64,000 bases of DNA from Kiritimatiellota bacterium (GTDB lineage Bacteria > Verrucomicrobiota > Lentisphaeria > Oligosphaerales > JAADHN01), in the NCBI GenBank assembly GCA_013151865.1, contig JAADHN010000014.1, forward strand, positions 1 to 64,000, given 5' to 3'. Below the pieces are notes generated by a model. That model ran no database searches. It was not told the DNA's origin and was given only the letters and a program-made list of their open reading frames with translations. Positions within the stretch are counted from its first letter, which is position 1. Each line of letters opens with the position of its first letter. Positions 17,548 through 26,430 of this stretch are shown here, one piece after another. Made by a program: the position numbers and the translations under genes.

Positions 17548-18360
17548 GTGTATACCCAGTTCTACGGATTCACGGAACCCCCGTTCAAGATTACGCCAGA
17601 CCCGAAGTATCTTTTCCTGAGCGAAAAACATCAGGAAGCCCTCAACCACCTTCTGTTCGGGATCCAGAACCGGACGGGGTTCATCCAATTGACGGGGGAA
17701 GTGGGGTCCGGCAAGACCACAGTCTGCCGTGCCCTTTTTCAGGAACTGGACGATCGGTATGCGACCGCCCTGATCCTCAATCCGATGCTCTCGGAGGGGC
17801 AACTGCTGCGAGCGATCCTCCAAGAATTCGGGATCGAAAAATGTGCGCGGGACCGTCTTCGAAACTACCAAACACTCAACGAGTTCCTGCTCGACCTCGT
17901 TTCACGCAAGCGAGATGCCGTCCTCGTCATTGACGAAGCCCAAGACCTGCCGGCCTCCCTGTTGGAAATGGTCCGTCTGCTCTCGAATCTCGAGACGGAC
18001 AACCAAAAACTGATCCAGATCCTCTTGGTTGGACAACCTGAACTCCGGGACAAACTCGATGCACCTGCACTGCGTCAGCTCCGGCAACGCATCACGATCC
18101 GCTATCACCTGAATTCTCTGAACGAGACCGAAACTCAAAGGTATATTGCGCACCGGATGTCCGTGGCGGGCGGCAGAGGGGTGCCGGCCTTCGAGCGGGC
18201 GGCATTGCGACGTATCTACCGGTATTCGCGCGGCGTGCCGCGGCTTATCAATGCGTTGGCAGACAAAGCGTTGTTGGCGGGTTACGTTCACCGCAGCGAC
18301 GTGATTACCGCGAAGCTCGTGCTCCGGGCGGAACGAGAACTTGAGGGATTGTTCGAATGA
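17548..18360 (+). CDS. GspA/ExeA-like AAA ATPase
   Basis: The frame opens at 17479. The family start (Tyr-x-x-Phe-Tyr-Gly-Phe) fits the GTG at 17548, which has GGGAAGGG a few bases upstream, giving 270 residues. The Walker A is GEVGSGKTT (near residue 48) and the Walker B is AVLVIDEAQDLP. The sensor/arginine region RQRITIRYHLNSL and the C-terminal AAA lid (YSRGVPRLINALADKALL) are typical of ExeA-type ATPases. With GspB these help place or assemble the type II secretion secretin through peptidoglycan. This copy lacks the C-terminal peptidoglycan-binding part of full-length ExeA. The stop overlaps the next ATG (ATGA), so the pair is translationally coupled. Confidence 0.88.
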   Translation: MYTQFYGFTEPPFKITPDPKYLFLSEKHQEALNHLLFGIQNRTGFIQLTGEVGSGKTTVCRALFQELDDRYATALILNPMLSEGQLLRAILQEFGIEKCARDRLRNYQTLNEFLLDLVSRKRDAVLVIDEAQDLPASLLEMVRLLSNLETDNQKLIQILLVGQPELRDKLDAPALRQLRQRITIRYHLNSLNETETQRYIAHRMSVAGGRGVPAFERAALRRIYRYSRGVPRLINALADKALLAGYVHRSDVITAKLVLRAERELEGLFE

Positions 18361-19154
18361 GCTTGATCAATGAGGCCCTCAAACAGGCGAAAGCCAACAT
18401 GGCGGCGAGCGCGCCGCCGGAGGCGGAAGAGCGCCCCCCGGACGAGACCCCCCCGGTCTCCCCGATACCACCGGCCCCCGAGGTCCCGGGGCGCCGCAGC
18501 AGCCGAACCACGGATGTCCTCGTGGGGATGTTGATTTTTTTGTTGCTTGCGCTGCTCCTGGCCGCAGCCGCCGGCGGGCTGTATTTCATTCATTCCATGC
18601 GCACTTCCCGGCCGGCCCCCCCCACATTCGGCAGCGGCCGGCCTGCCACGGAACCGGCCACACCGGTAGTCAAGCAATCGAAAACCGCCGGCACGGTGCC
18701 CAAGTCGACTGATTCCGGGCAGGCAGAGTCCTCTGCCGCCGAGACACCTGCGAAACCAGGACCGGCCCCGGCGGCGCGCAAGCCCAATCCATTGGCCCGG
18801 TCGTTGAACCGGGCAAAGGCAATCGCCGAGACCGTCCACAAGCGGCAAATGGCCCCAACCGAAGTCGTGGCCGCTAACGAGAAAGAGCCACCCGTTCCCG
18901 ACAAAGCCCAAAAAACGGCACCCTCCGCGGTCAAGTCCGTGCAACCTGCTCCGGCGAACATCATCAGGACCTTCAAACTGACGGGCATCGTCGAGGGGCC
19001 GACCGGGCGGTTGGCCCTCATCAACGGCGCCATCGTGCGCCAGGGGCGCACCATCGGCAATGCCCGAATCCGGGAAATCGGCAACGATTTCGTTATCATC
19101 GAGATCAAGGATCGAGCCTATCGAGTGCGCATACCGGGGAACACCGGTTTCTGA
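18357..19154 (+). CDS. GspB-like inner-membrane protein
   Basis: This 265-residue protein starts MSLINEALKQAK, the conserved opening of GspB/PulB-type proteins. A Pro-rich cytoplasmic stretch follows (20-45), then a single transmembrane segment (about 53-79). A long low-complexity Pro/Ala/Lys periplasmic linker leads to a compact C-terminal domain (about 200-265) with FKLTGIVEGP and ALINGAIVRQG. It partners the GspA-like ATPase in positioning the secretin, whose gene is about 6.6 kb upstream of gspA. No other type II secretion genes are in the window. Confidence 0.82.
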   Translation: MSLINEALKQAKANMAASAPPEAEERPPDETPPVSPIPPAPEVPGRRSSRTTDVLVGMLIFLLLALLLAAAAGGLYFIHSMRTSRPAPPTFGSGRPATEPATPVVKQSKTAGTVPKSTDSGQAESSAAETPAKPGPAPAARKPNPLARSLNRAKAIAETVHKRQMAPTEVVAANEKEPPVPDKAQKTAPSAVKSVQPAPANIIRTFKLTGIVEGPTGRLALINGAIVRQGRTIGNARIREIGNDFVIIEIKDRAYRVRIPGNTGF

Positions 19155-19209
19155 CTGCCGTCGGACGCGAACCTTGCCAGCGGTCCCATTCGATCCGGAA
19201 AAAACGTCC

Positions 19210-20668
19210 ATGCCCAAACCGAATGTCGTTTTCGTCATCGCCGATCAACATCGCTGGGACTTCATGGGGTACGAGGACAGCGGCAGGACCCCCACTCCGA
19301 ACCTGGACCGATTGTCGGTACGCGGGGCCCGGTTCCGTCGGGCGTTCTGTACAGCACCGCTTTGCAGTCCTTCCCGGGAAGCTTTGGCTGCCGGAAGATA
19401 CGGGGTGAACACGGGTTGTTTCACCAATCTCCATGAACTGCCCTGGCACACGCCTACATTCGTCTCCCGCTTCCGCGAGAACGGCTACCATACGTGCGCC
19501 ATCGGCAAGACGCACATGGAAATCCATGCGTACGATTCCGATCTGTGTTGCGAACGCCATCGTGCTTTCATGGATTCGCTCGGTTGGGACACGGTCCACG
19601 AGATTTCGGGGAACGGCATGTTGCGCACCGGCATCCGCTGCGCGTATTCCCGGTATCTGGAAGACCGAGGCAAGCTGCGGGACGTGGTGCAATTCTACGA
19701 AAACTGGCACTATTTCATGGAAAAGGATCGGGGCGGAGCCCCAAATTTCAAACCGCACTGCTGGCCGTTTGCCGAAGAATTGCATGAAACCGCCTTTGTG
19801 GGAAAGACGGCAGTGGAATGGCTCGAACAGCACGGCCGGGAGCGTCCGTTTTTCCTTCACGTCGGTTTTGCGGCGCCACATTCCCCCATTGAACCGTTGC
19901 CCCGTTACGCGACCCTTCTCGAGACGGTCCCGGAGCCCCCGCCCCTGAGAGGGGGCGCGGAAAACACTCCGGACTGGTTGCCGGACGGCCGTCGCGGCTA
20001 TCGGGCAATGATCGCGGAAGTGGACGCGTGGGTCGGCCGTCTCGTCACCACAATCGACAAACTCGGACTCGCCGACAGCACTGTTTTCGTCTATACCGCC
20101 GATCACGGGGAAATGGCCGGCGACCGGGGCCGCACCGGGAAGACCTGTTTCTACGACCCTGCGGTACGGGTGCCGCTCATATTGGCCGGACCGAACATTC
20201 GGCCGGGAATCGATTCCGAAGCCCTGATCGAGTTAATCGACCTCGGCAAGACCTTGTGCGAACTCCGGGTTCGCCAGCCATTCTTTGGATCAGGGCCGTA
20301 GCTTTGTACCCTTGTTGCAGGGAGACCGGGGACCTCACAGACAGACCGTTTACGCCGAGATGGGGTGCGACCGAATGCTGTTCGACGGCCGCTTCAAACT
20401 TATGTGGGGCGATCCGGGCAGCGACACTCGGGAACTGGGACGTCTGCATTTGGAAAAACCGGTCAACATCCCGGCCAGTCCCCCGCGGCTCTACGATTTG
20501 GAAGCCGACCCTCACGAGTTGCGGGACTTGACTGAAAGCCCGGCCGGAGCGCCGCTGCTCGACAGGATGAAAGACCTGCTCCTGGCCCGCCTCAATGAGA
20601 ATGTTCAGCCGCAACCGTTCAAAGACCGCGGGGCATACCGCCCGCTGCGCTCGTGGGAAATGTCCTGA
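19210..20668 (+). pseudogene. Sulfatase (formylglycine type) interrupted by a frameshift
   Basis: The first frame begins MPKPNVVFVIADQHRW at 19210 and runs 363 residues to a stop at 20299-20301. It has the sulfatase metal site and the formylglycine motif CSPSR (Cys 52). It also has GKTHME, and YTADHGEMAGDRG as the second metal/substrate block. The normal sulfatase sequence then continues in the next frame. LIDLGKTLCEL in frame 1 is followed by LDQGRSFVPLLQGD in frame 2, running to RLYDLEADPHELRDL and a stop at 20668. One extra base, most simply one C of the ctcc at 20263-20266, explains this. All catalytic residues precede the break. It is either a recent lesion or a sequencing error; corrected, the enzyme would be ~485 residues. 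No signal peptide is visible, so it may act in the cytoplasm. Confidence 0.85.
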
Positions 20669-20826
20669 CCCCCACGGGGCGACGGCGAACCGGCCTCTGC
20701 CGGTCCGGTGGAGAATTGTGTCTCTGCAGGCAAGGATTATCGTTTGCCCCCCGGCAAGGACACCCCCGGGGGGCCGCCCGGTGTCCGCGAGCCTTCGAAG
20801 CCATCAACCAGGGAGAATTCCACCCC

Positions 20827-21831
20827 ATGCAGAAACCGTCCGTCATTCTCTCCGCATTCCTCGATGAAGGGGTCCCGGTCGAAGACCGCAAGGACTTGGA
20901 ACAGCAATTGCTTGTGGGACAGGCAATCGGACTCAAGTATTGGACGCCCCGTTTCGTCCTCGACGATGAAACCGGGCGGAACGAAAACATTGTGCAACTC
21001 TCCGACGCCAAGGTCCGAGAACTCGTGCGGCGGAGCACGGACGCGGGGTTTCAGATCGGCTGCATAGGCACGGCTGTGGGCAAGGTCAAACTCGAGGACG
21101 TCGACGACGGTAACCGGGCTCCGTACAAGTCGCACGGCGAGCACATGGAGGACTTGCGCCGCGCCATCGAGGTGGCTCACCTCACGGGGGCCAAGTTCTT
21201 ACGGGCATTTTCGTTCTATCCGCCGTTGGGGGCCGATCCAGAGCCCTATTTCGAGCGCGCCCGGGACCGACTGGCCGAGATGGCGGACGCCTGCCGCCGC
21301 GCGGGCCTGATCTACCTGATGGAGCCCGAGCCCAATCTGGTGGGCTCAAACGCGCGCCGTATGCTCCGTTTGTGCGACGCAATCGGCAACGATCACCTTC
21401 TGATCAATCCCGACGCCGCCAACATGCACGTTCAAGGGTATGACGCCTTCCGCGAGTATCAGGCCGTGGCAGAAGCCGGAATGCTGGGCTTCATGCACAT
21501 AAAGGACTATACGGAGCCCTGTTCCGAGGCCATCGTCGTGGACGAAGAGGCCCTCCGGCATTTCGGGTCCGTGGATGTGGGTTTGGCGGGGCACGGTCGT
21601 ATTTTCGCGGACCTGGCCCAGCGTCTGCCCGCGGTGGACGCTCAGCTCCGACAATTGGGGGCGCCGGGCTTGATTCTCGATGTTGAGGGACATATGAAGG
21701 GGGGCGGTCAGTTCGGTGGATGGAGCGGTCCCGACGGCCTCGGTGTGGCAGTACGCGCTCTGACAGGCCTATTGGAGCATAGCGGTATCCGCTATATCAT
21801 CCGGCAATACCCCGACATCCGCAAGAAATGA
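20827..21831 (+). CDS. Sugar phosphate isomerase/epimerase-like TIM barrel
   Basis: This 334-residue protein starts at the ATG at 20827 (MQKPSVILSAFLDEG), with GGGAG about 11 bases upstream. It has the xylose-isomerase-like barrel pattern: a conserved Glu in YLMEPEPNLVGS, an Asp in INPDAANMHVQ, a His in GFMHIKDYTEP, and LILDVEGHMKGG near the end. These would bind a divalent metal for keto-aldose isomerisation or epimerisation. The exact substrate cannot be read from sequence. It lies 158 bases after the sulfatase on the same strand, so both may serve breakdown of a sulfated sugar. It is one of three such barrels in the window and only distantly like the other two. Confidence 0.78.
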   Translation: MQKPSVILSAFLDEGVPVEDRKDLEQQLLVGQAIGLKYWTPRFVLDDETGRNENIVQLSDAKVRELVRRSTDAGFQIGCIGTAVGKVKLEDVDDGNRAPYKSHGEHMEDLRRAIEVAHLTGAKFLRAFSFYPPLGADPEPYFERARDRLAEMADACRRAGLIYLMEPEPNLVGSNARRMLRLCDAIGNDHLLINPDAANMHVQGYDAFREYQAVAEAGMLGFMHIKDYTEPCSEAIVVDEEALRHFGSVDVGLAGHGRIFADLAQRLPAVDAQLRQLGAPGLILDVEGHMKGGGQFGGWSGPDGLGVAVRALTGLLEHSGIRYIIRQYPDIRKK

Positions 21832-21890
21832 AACGACCGGCGAACGCCGCCGACCGAGGCTGCGGATCGAACCGGGGCGGGAGGGACATC

Positions 21891-22220
21891 ATGGACCCCA
21901 GAGAACTGACGCCGGAGTTGATAACTCTTTTCATGGCCGTGAAAGACAGCAAGGAAATGGGCATTCTGCTCAACGGCCTGCTCACTCCCGGCGAGATTCG
22001 GGAGATCGTTTTTCGTTGGCGCCTGATCGCCCTTCTCCTGGAAAAGAAGCCCCAACGGGAAATCGCTGCCGAACTGGGCGTAAGCTTAGGGAAAATCTCC
22101 CGCGGTTCCCGCCTGCTTCAATACGGTCCCCCGGAATTCCGAGGTTTGGTCGAACGGTTGTGGCGCGAAACCCAGGCAACCGATTCAGACCCGCGCCCGA
22201 CGCCGCGCCCCTCCCCTTGA
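21891..22220 (+). CDS. TrpR-superfamily (YerC/YecD-like) DNA-binding protein
   Basis: This 109-residue protein starts at the ATG at 21891 behind a strong GGGAGG ribosome binding site. It is helical, with LLNGLLTPGEIREIVFRW followed by LLEKKPQREIAAELGVSLGK, a Trp-repressor-type helix-turn-helix (about residues 55-75). The family includes TrpR and the uncharacterised YerC regulators, and what this one senses is unknown. It follows the isomerase gene by 59 bases on the same strand and may be its regulator or simply co-transcribed. The C-terminus is a short Pro-rich tail. Confidence 0.82.
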   Translation: MDPRELTPELITLFMAVKDSKEMGILLNGLLTPGEIREIVFRWRLIALLLEKKPQREIAAELGVSLGKISRGSRLLQYGPPEFRGLVERLWRETQATDSDPRPTPRPSP

Positions 22221-22274
22221 AACGCCGCTCAAACTGTCCGGGCACAAAACCTCCCGGGCTGGGGAATCGCGGGA

Positions 22275-23858
22275 TCACTTCCATTCCACCAGAGGGACCT
22301 GCCCGCCGTTCTTTAAGCGAAGCGTAAGCTTTTTGGGCTTGCCCTTGATTTTTCCCTGCCCGCGAAAAACCCAAACCCAGCCCCATCGGCCGTTGCCCCC
22401 GCTCCAGGCTCGGAATTGCCACTGCCCCAGGAATTTCGTTTTGCGGGGTGTGATGGTTTGGTTCGGTACGTCCAACGCCAAATTCTGCTTCCGCCCCTCT
22501 CGCTTCAACTTCAATTCGGCATTCTTGGGTATCTTGACCATAAGGTGAGCCGGCAGCGATACGGTCGTGGCCTCGAGCCGCACTGCACCGCTCACCGCAT
22601 CGGGCACTGCGGCACGCACCAGCGCGTACCCCTCCCGGAAGTTCACCCGTTGTGCACGATCACTGCGGGCCAGCAAGGGAAGCGGCGGGCCCGATTTCTT
22701 CTTTTTCTTGGCATCCGGCTTCACGGCGGCCATGGGAAGTCCACCCTCGAATCCGGCCCCGAACCGGTAGGCGGCGGCATCCAGAAGTTCGCCCCGGACG
22801 GGCTCGCCGACGACATTCTTTGAGAGTTCCGCAAGCAGTTCGATCAACACACCGGCGGCATCCGGCATCACGTTCTGTTTGATCTCCTCTCGGAGTACGT
22901 CCACCACCTCGCGCATACTGACCCTCCCGGCTTTCTCCGGGTGGAACGCGACCAGATGGACCGCACCCTTGGGATTCACCAGGATCTTTCCGCCGGGTCG
23001 CAAAGGGACTTTTATCTTGATAGACGGCCCTCCCCCCTTCGGTGTCAGCTTAAGGGCTTGGCGTTCTCTCATGCCCACGTACAGTTCGAAGAAGCAGGCG
23101 GCCCCTTTAGGCAAATCACGCCGCAAGCGACGCCATCCGAGCACAGCCGTGTAATCGGCCTTACCCGGATTAAGCACCGTGACGCGTGTAGGCAAGCCCC
23201 GAATCGATGAGATCAGCGGACCGATCCCCAGCTTGTAGCCGTACCAAAGGGCCAAGAGGCCGGCCAGGAGTTGCCCTGAAATCAACAACGTACGCTTCAG
23301 AGCAAACTTCTTCGGGAGAACGGGCTTGGCGGGCCCGCCCTCCATCTCTTCCAACTCGCTTTCTTCGGCAGGCTCCCCCGTTGGGCTCTCGTCCCCCACG
23401 CGAAGCAAGGAAAAATGAATCTTTCGGCGTTGCTCGGCCTCGTCCTCTTCAGTGTAGATGGGCCGTTCCAACCGAATGTGCGGGAGCTTGTGCAGGACCT
23501 TTTCCTCACCGGTCTCCGGGTCGGTGAGTCGCAGCCGCAGGTCGTCCTTCTTGTCGCCCAGTGTGGCGGCTGCGTCCTCCGCGTGCAATTGGGCGGCCAA
23601 CGGCCGCCACGTCCCGTTGTCGAGCACGAGGTCCGTCGGCAGAAGGGCGTTTGCCTCGAACGCGGCGGTCACCTGCTCCCGGGTCATGGCCACCCCGTCC
23701 TCGGAATCGCCCGCCTTGAAGACCAGCACCACCTCGGGGTCCGACTCCGACGGCACTCTGATGGAAACCTGACAGTTCCGGCAATCCGCCGAGCCACCGG
23801 CAAAATCGTCCGTCACTCGATATGCCTCGCCGCAGGAAGGACAACGGAATAGAATCAT
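22275..23858 (-). CDS. Zinc-ribbon, GYF-like, single-pass membrane protein of unknown function
   Basis: The start is the ATG at 23858 with GGGAGAGG six bases upstream; 527 residues. The N-terminus is a zinc ribbon with CPSC (6-9) and CRNC (26-29), as in MJ0042-type finger domains. Residues ~43-92 resemble a GYF_2-like domain (VAMTREQVTAAFEAN, NGTWRPLAAQL). An acidic linker (135-175) precedes one transmembrane helix (about 189-210). The remaining ~310 residues are probably extracytoplasmic, with beta-rich character and a Lys-rich insert. This architecture (cytoplasmic zinc ribbon, one helix, large outer part) recurs in PVC bacteria, from memory, without assigned function. Repeat A copy 2 lies 110 bases upstream. 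Confidence 0.7.
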   Translation of the reverse strand: MILFRCPSCGEAYRVTDDFAGGSADCRNCQVSIRVPSESDPEVVLVFKAGDSEDGVAMTREQVTAAFEANALLPTDLVLDNGTWRPLAAQLHAEDAAATLGDKKDDLRLRLTDPETGEEKVLHKLPHIRLERPIYTEEDEAEQRRKIHFSLLRVGDESPTGEPAEESELEEMEGGPAKPVLPKKFALKRTLLISGQLLAGLLALWYGYKLGIGPLISSIRGLPTRVTVLNPGKADYTAVLGWRRLRRDLPKGAACFFELYVGMRERQALKLTPKGGGPSIKIKVPLRPGGKILVNPKGAVHLVAFHPEKAGRVSMREVVDVLREEIKQNVMPDAAGVLIELLAELSKNVVGEPVRGELLDAAAYRFGAGFEGGLPMAAVKPDAKKKKKSGPPLPLLARSDRAQRVNFREGYALVRAAVPDAVSGAVRLEATTVSLPAHLMVKIPKNAELKLKREGRKQNLALDVPNQTITPRKTKFLGQWQFRAWSGGNGRWGWVWVFRGQGKIKGKPKKLTLRLKNGGQVPLVEWK

Positions 23859-23967
23859 GGAACGCCTCTCCCGAGCCGCAAAGCCCCCGATGCAGTACTG
23901 CCCCGGGCGCTGGGGAAACATGCCGTGTTTTTGGAAAAACGCAACCGTCGCGCTCCTGTGAAGCGAA

Positions 23968-24144
23968 CCTGAATAATGCATGAGCCGTCTATTGCGATGA
24001 CGCATCGCACACAACTTCAGAATATTGCCGCCGCCCGCCGACCAAGACGGTGATTCAACACGGCCCTGTCGGGGGTTCGACGCAATGGCCTGAACCCGTA
24101 TGAGCTACGGCCTCTCGCGACGAAGTCCATGAATCAATCGCGCC
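23968..24144 (-). repeat. Dispersed repeat A, copy 2
   Basis: This is the same element as at 3042, in the same orientation on the plus strand. It begins cctgaataatgcatgagcc, has ttcaacacgg and ttcgacgcaatgg in the middle, and ends gcgacgaagtccatgaat. Its gcatgag end faces the zinc-ribbon gene 110 bases away. The other flanking gene starts 290 bases beyond the opposite end, and that 290-base stretch shows nothing recognisable. Confidence 0.78.
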
Positions 24145-24434
24145 AAATGTTGCTCTTGGAATCAACGATGGCTTCGGGAGGTCAGGGCATCGAGGGTCTC
24201 GCCCGCCACCGAAACACCCGGCGAGCCGGCCGATTCGCGGTACAGTTCGAACAATGCAGGGATATCATGTATGTTCCGAGTGCCCGCGGTGCGCCAGGGG
24301 CTTCGAGCTTCGGGACGTCCCGCCCTGGGTTGCACGAATTGGATCCTCCGCGCCGTCGGAGGACCTCCGGGGTATCCGTTTCGGGTCGGTCCGCGCGCCT
24401 GCCCTTGCAACAGTATTCGAGGCCAATCCACAAC

Positions 24435-25217
24435 ATGCGCAAGTTCGGGATCATGGGCGAGTGGGTCCGGAGTCTTCTGGTTGGGCCGGCCGGTTTCGTT
24501 CTCTTGTTTCTGGGCACGTATTTGCTCGTTCTCTATATTCGGCGCCGGCGTACCGGCTGTCCGATGAAAGTTGCGGCCCGGGCCGGGGCCGCCTTCTGCC
24601 TGGTTTTCCTTACGCTATGCCTGCCCTACCCCGGCGCCCTTCTCGACCTGCCGCTCCACCACTGGGCACGGGCCATGGAGCGAGAGCACCCGGCCCCGAG
24701 CGGGGGACTCGATACGCCCGCGCCGCGTTCGGTTGTCCTGGTCCTCGGCGGCGGCGTCACGGACAGTGGTTTCCCCAGTTCCGAGACCCTGGATCGGCTC
24801 GAGCGCGCACTCGAAGTGTGGCGCCGACTCCCCACCGCTTGGTTCTTGCTGGCCGAAGGCGGTATCGGCAAGTACGGAACTGAAGAACGCGTCCGTGCCT
24901 ACCTCGAACGCTGCGGTCTCCCGAAGGACCGTATTCTGCTCGAAACCAAGTCGCTCACGACTCAACAGAATATCAAGTTCTGTCTGCCGATCCTGCGCCG
25001 ACATCAAATCTCCCAGATCATTCTGGTGACCAACCTCCGGCACATGGTCCGGGGACGCTTGGTCTGTCGGCGGTATGGTCTCGACCCCGCGGTCGTGGCT
25101 TCATACGCCCCGCCGTCCCTGGTTTTCTGCCCAAGTTGGCGGGGGCTTTTTCATTTCAGCGCGAGCCTTAACGAATACGTCGGACTCCTCGGGTACCGTC
25201 TTCTCGGCTGGATTTAG
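24435..25217 (+). CDS. YdcF/SanA-like DUF218 membrane protein
   Basis: The frame opens at 24129, but the coding part starts at the ATG at 24435 (or 24453), giving 260 residues. Two transmembrane segments (about 12-32 and 43-65) precede the DUF218 domain. That domain begins with VVLVLGGGVT and carries SSETLDRLERAL, LLAEGGIGKYG, RILLETKSLTTQQN and ILVTNLRHMVR. These match the YdcF/ElyC pattern, implicated in envelope polysaccharide or lipid-carrier metabolism. The usual Glu and Asn/Thr positions are kept (ETKSLTTQQN). The gene appears to be transcribed alone. Confidence 0.82.
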   Translation: MRKFGIMGEWVRSLLVGPAGFVLLFLGTYLLVLYIRRRRTGCPMKVAARAGAAFCLVFLTLCLPYPGALLDLPLHHWARAMEREHPAPSGGLDTPAPRSVVLVLGGGVTDSGFPSSETLDRLERALEVWRRLPTAWFLLAEGGIGKYGTEERVRAYLERCGLPKDRILLETKSLTTQQNIKFCLPILRRHQISQIILVTNLRHMVRGRLVCRRYGLDPAVVASYAPPSLVFCPSWRGLFHFSASLNEYVGLLGYRLLGWI

Positions 25218-25466
25218 CCGGGGCCCTGGCAGCGCTGCGGCCAGCAGTCACAGGCGCGACGCTCTCCGGGGCGTGCGCGCCGCCCTTCGGGGCTCGCCGG
25301 TGGGCGTGAGTTTTCCTGCTTCGAACATATATTGGGGCCTTCCCGGTTCCCCGTCCTCGGCGCCTCCGGCTCTCGAGGCTCGAGCCTGTTCCGATGCTTC
25401 GGGGACCGATCCGTCGATTCCGGGGTCCGCCTGAAACTCAGTCGCCCAAGCGGAGTTCGCAACCCG

Positions 25467-25934
25467 ATGACCAAACTCGTCATGCGACGCCGAGCGGCGG
25501 ACAATCGTTATCTCCACAAGGACTTCCATGGGGCCCTGAGCTGCGGAATTGGTTATTTGCAGGAACATTTCGGCGAGGATGCCGTGCGGCAATACCTGCG
25601 GCGATTCGCCCTAACGTACTATGCCCCGTTACGCGAGCAACTTCGTGCTCGTGGTCTGGACGCTCTCGAGGCACATCTCCGCGAACTTTACGAAATCGAG
25701 GGCGCGAATGCGGTGTTCGAACGTCACGAAGACGAACTGGTGGTCCGCGTGGCGGCCTGTCCGGCAGTCCGTCACATGCGCGAGCGCGGCTTCCCTGTTG
25801 CGCCGCTTTTCCATGAGACGACTGCGACAGTCAACCGTGCGCTGTGCGAAGGCACGCCATTCGAGGCCGAGTTGGTCGTATACGACCGGACGACCGGTCG
25901 CAGTGTGCAGCGTTTTCGCCGGAGGTCCGCATGA
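25467..25934 (+). CDS. Small conserved protein, possibly ATC-hydrolase-like
   Basis: This 155-residue soluble protein starts at the ATG at 25467. Conserved-looking parts are CGIGYLQEHFGEDAV, a CPAVRHMRERG segment and an ALCEGTPFEAELV segment near the end. The pattern (a helical N-terminal half, a Cys-Pro-Ala motif, a C-terminal beta pair) recalls the L-2-amino-thiazoline-4-carboxylate hydrolase-like family. I am not certain of this. Its stop overlaps the next gene's ATG (ATGA), so the two are translationally coupled and probably act together. The upstream 249 bases show no gene. Confidence 0.6.
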   Translation: MTKLVMRRRAADNRYLHKDFHGALSCGIGYLQEHFGEDAVRQYLRRFALTYYAPLREQLRARGLDALEAHLRELYEIEGANAVFERHEDELVVRVAACPAVRHMRERGFPVAPLFHETTATVNRALCEGTPFEAELVVYDRTTGRSVQRFRRRSA

Positions 25935-26428
25935 TTCCTTGCACGGATTTCATTCCCGCCTACAGCGAATTGTTCAAGACGCTCGAAAGGCTGGGGGGCG
26001 TGGCGGCCGTGGAGGACTTTTGGCATCATTTGGCCAGAACCTATCTCACCGACTTGCGCGAGTTGGTACGCACGCACGGGATTCGGGGATGCTGGCTTTA
26101 TTGGAGTCACACACTGAACGAAGAAGCGGCCGATTTCACCATGGAACTCGACGAAGCAGCCGGCACGTTCGAGATTCGCATGCACCGCTGTCCGTCCAAA
26201 GGTCGGCTCCTCGAGTTTGATCACATCGAACCGTATCACGATTATTGCCGGCACTGCGACGTGCTGTACCGGGACATTCTCGAACCGCTCGGATTCGAGT
26301 ACACTTACGATCTGTCCCATTGCGATGAAGCCCGGTGCCGCCTATTGGTGCGACGACGCGCGGCCGAGCAATCCCGAGAGGCAGAGCCGGCCCTGCCCTC
26401 GACCGATTCGGGACGGGAGAGTCACTAA
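25931..26428 (+). CDS. Small conserved protein paired with the preceding gene
   Basis: This 165-residue protein starts at the ATG at 25931 with GGAGG five bases upstream. It is rich in Cys, His and acidic residues: FWHHLARTYL, HRCPSKGRLLEF, YHDYCRHCDVLY and YDLSHCDEARC. A CPS motif sits where its neighbour has CPA, and the overall layout is similar, so the two are likely distant relatives, perhaps forming a heteromer. I recall similar proteins beside carbohydrate genes in PVC genomes but cannot name a function. A metal site from the clustered His/Cys residues is possible. It ends two bases before the rhamnosidase start. Confidence 0.6.
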   Translation: MIPCTDFIPAYSELFKTLERLGGVAAVEDFWHHLARTYLTDLRELVRTHGIRGCWLYWSHTLNEEAADFTMELDEAAGTFEIRMHRCPSKGRLLEFDHIEPYHDYCRHCDVLYRDILEPLGFEYTYDLSHCDEARCRLLVRRRAAEQSREAEPALPSTDSGRESH

Positions 26429-26430
26429 CC

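Noticed and set aside
24129-24434. N-terminal extension of the YdcF-like gene up to 24129
   Set aside because: The extension begins inside repeat A, shows no protein-like sequence, and would place the first membrane helix ~110 residues into the protein, unlike the family.
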